Source: Flavobacterium sp. | GTDB lineage: Bacteria; Bacteroidota; Bacteroidia; Flavobacteriales; Flavobacteriaceae | NCBI GenBank assembly: GCA_023253295.1 | Contig: JALRGZ010000275.1 | Coordinates: 1 to 7,284 of the forward strand | Direction: 5' to 3' | Length of the DNA stretch: 7,284 bases | Part shown: one piece after another, positions 6,482 through 7,284 of the stretch | Layout: every line of letters starts with the position of its first letter | Position numbering within the stretch: the stretch's first letter is position 1 | Made by a program: the position numbers and the translations under genes | Notes under the pieces: generated by a model | Told to the model about the DNA's origin: nothing | The model's input: only the letters and a program-made list of their open reading frames with translations | Database searches by the model: none

Positions 6482-6497
6482 AATTACAGCCGCTAAT
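6482..6497 (-). repeat. Right copy of the 16-base imperfect inverted repeat
   Basis: AATTACAGCCGCTAAT starts nine bases after the stop codon of the 238-residue gene and mirrors 5722-5737 with a single mismatch. Its outer end coincides with the predicted 3' splice junction of the intron-like remnant on the minus strand. So TAGCGGCTG would be the start of the 3' exon. Confidence 0.6.
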
Positions 6498-6620
6498 CGA
6501 GTAGACGGCTCCGCCAGTAACTGACGGAGTGCACCTCTCACATCACCGAGCGTAAGGGTCATCTCGTTTTAAGAACGAGAGCGGTTCGCAAAATGATGGG
6601 CTCAATTCAATATAGACGTT
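6496..6620 (-). mobile_element. Remnant of a group II intron 3' end (domains V-VI)
   Basis: Read on the minus strand, this block resembles the 3' end of bacterial group II introns. A stretch TTGAGCCC, then GCGAACCGC, then GACCC, TTACG, CGGTG and ATGTGAGAGG looks like the end of domain IV and a divergent domain V. It is followed by GGTGCACTCCGTCAG and GGCGGAGCCGTCTACTCGAT as domain VI. The domain VI stem is visible: CTCCGCCAG (6509-6517) pairs with CTGACGGAG (6521-6529), one mismatch, loop TAA. The terminal ACTCGAT places an adenosine seven bases from the end, as for a branch point. Domain V is abnormal: it is longer than the usual 34 bases and holds a 7-bp hairpin (6562-6568 with 6574-6580). 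No reverse transcriptase or intron 5' end is present, so this is a fragment. The assignment comes from remembered family sequences. Confidence 0.5.
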
Positions 6621-6679
6621 CGATAGGGATTAACAATCTCAATGTTTTACATATTTTATAAATAAAATTATGTCAATAA

Positions 6680-6949
6680 ATGAAAATCTTTAGAAGAATA
6701 TATTTTGGGTGCTATTTAATACTAACACTTTTCATTCTAATAGAACAGCTTAAGTTTGCTGGTGCTTATTTATTTGTATATTTTAGTACCTTTGTTTACC
6801 CATTATATTTGATAGCAGAAATCTATTTATTTTATTTGAATAAATACAATATTTCTATTTATTTTAAAAACAATTTTATTAATCTCGTCGGTATTATCTT
6901 GCCTTTTATTTTATATGGAGTTTTAGCAATATATTTTGCCATTCATTAA
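6680..6949 (+). CDS. Small membrane protein, about three helices, unknown function
   Basis: The 89-residue product is almost entirely hydrophobic. Helices are likely at about 8-22 (YFGCYLILTLFILIE), 28-53 (GAYLFVYFSTFVYPLYLIAEIYLFYL) and 67-87 (NLVGIILPFILYGVLAIYF), with a short polar linker NKYNISIYFKNN between the second and third. The basic start MKIFRR suggests a cytoplasmic N-terminus. I do not recognise a family. The ATG at 6680 is the only start that gives the whole protein; an upstream ATG at 6670 opens a different frame that stops after seven codons. The gene is strongly AT-rich, stands alone after the intron-like remnant, and has no clear promoter or terminator. Small multi-helix proteins of this kind occur as immunity proteins or holin-like effectors, but no partner is visible. 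A real gene is likely, not certain. Confidence 0.6.
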   Translation: MKIFRRIYFGCYLILTLFILIEQLKFAGAYLFVYFSTFVYPLYLIAEIYLFYLNKYNISIYFKNNFINLVGIILPFILYGVLAIYFAIH

Positions 6950-6993
6950 TTTTAAATATTGATTTTTTAAGATTAAAATATATTGACTACAAA

Positions 6994-7065
6994 ATGAAAT
7001 TAAAAAACTTAGAGAAAAATGAAACTTTAGAAAAAAATCAGTATACATCTACCAACCTCCCTTAA
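6994..7065 (+). CDS. Possible 23-residue peptide (very short ORF)
   Basis: An ATG at 6994 opens 23 codons giving a peptide that begins MKLKNLEKNETLEKNQ and ends TNLP before TAA. The charged MKLKNL start resembles leader regions of Bacteroidota RiPP precursor peptides, but there is no cysteine-rich or otherwise distinctive core and no modification enzyme nearby. A weak TTG-N17-TATATTGA promoter-like pair (6959-6986) precedes it. In such AT-rich DNA an ORF this short may be chance. Confidence 0.2.
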   Translation: MKLKNLEKNETLEKNQYTSTNLP

Positions 7066-7112
7066 AAGCTATTTACCCATTTAATTAAAAAAAACAGTAA
7101 TTTTATAAAATA

Positions 7113-7129
7113 ACTTATCGTAAATAAGT
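7113..7129. repeat. Short inverted repeat upstream of the glycosylase-family gene
   Basis: ACTTAT (7113-7118) and ATAAGT (7124-7129) are exact complements separated by CGTAA. The repeat lies 58 bases before the ATG at 7188 and has no T-run after it. It could be an operator or a leader hairpin, but six AT-rich base pairs may be chance. Confidence 0.25.
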
Positions 7130-7187
7130 ACCACTCACAACCAGTTTTCTTTCTGAAATCAGAGATCAATAAAACGACAATCAGTAA

Positions 7188-7284
7188 ATGAAAGAACTTT
7201 TATCACAAATAAAAAACTGCAATCTCTGCAAAAATCACCTAAAAGACGGAGTCAATCCTGTTGTGGCTGCGAGTTCTCAAAGTA
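7188..7284 (+). CDS. Uracil-DNA glycosylase family protein, N-terminus (partial)
   Basis: Thirty-two residues are visible before the right edge, starting MKELLSQIKNCNLCKNHL. The pattern C-x2-C at 11-14, then HL, G and NPVVAAS, matches the start of a flavobacterial uracil-DNA glycosylase superfamily group whose members typically continue into an IIGQAPG motif. That catalytic region lies beyond the window, so activity cannot be judged. Proteins of this superfamily remove uracil or other damaged bases from DNA, and some carry an iron-sulphur cluster. The ATG at 7188 is supported by the family-like N-terminus. Transcription runs outward, away from the accessory stretch. Confidence 0.75.
   Translation, partial: MKELLSQIKNCNLCKNHLKDGVNPVVAASSQS

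Noticed and set aside
6670..6693. ATG at 6670 as the start of the small membrane protein
   Set aside because: It is in a different frame and stops after seven codons, so it cannot extend the 89-residue frame.

Overview
The window looks like chromosomal DNA of a Flavobacterium-type bacterium (Bacteroidota, Flavobacteriaceae). The DNA is AT-rich and no start codon has a clear Shine-Dalgarno sequence. Promoter-like sites follow the Bacteroidota pattern TTTG - about 19-21 bases - TAnnTTTG. The encoded AlkB, DUF349, HemN and uracil-DNA glycosylase family proteins read like flavobacterial versions.

Left half (1-4517), housekeeping. It holds the tail of an unidentified gene (3-77), then an AlkB-type DNA/RNA dealkylation dioxygenase (110-721). 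Next is a large DUF349 repeat protein (946-2910) closed by a strong terminator. After that comes hemN (3071-4435), oxygen-independent coproporphyrinogen III oxidase of haem synthesis. hemN has its own promoter, with a perfect TAnnTTTG -7 box and a CRP/FNR-like palindrome centred near -42, a classical activator position. A good terminator follows hemN, next to a short sequence resembling a dispersed flavobacterial intergenic repeat.

Right half (4518-7187), an accessory stretch. It holds three orphan genes without recognisable operon partners. The first is a very AT-rich gene whose protein carries a HEPN-type R-X4-H motif and resembles Cthe_2314-like HEPN proteins (4665-5435). The second encodes a 238-residue protein with one N-terminal membrane segment (5757-6473). 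The third encodes an 89-residue protein with about three membrane helices (6680-6949). The 238-residue gene lies between two copies of a 16-base imperfect inverted repeat (5722-5737 and 6482-6497). Directly after the right copy is a fragment resembling the 3' end (domains V-VI) of a group II intron on the minus strand. This layout, with intron opposed to gene at the repeat, recalls attC-type gene cassettes invaded by group IIC introns, but no integrase or reverse transcriptase is present. A Bacteroidota promoter and a 5' hairpin lie just outside the left repeat and could drive the cassette.

Right edge (7188-7284). Housekeeping sequence resumes with the start of a uracil-DNA glycosylase family gene. 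The 4.5-7.2 kb interval is therefore best read as a small insertion hot spot between hemN and this DNA-repair gene. The HEPN protein and the membrane-anchored protein are the likeliest defence or toxin-like elements, but no complete known system can be assembled from what is visible.
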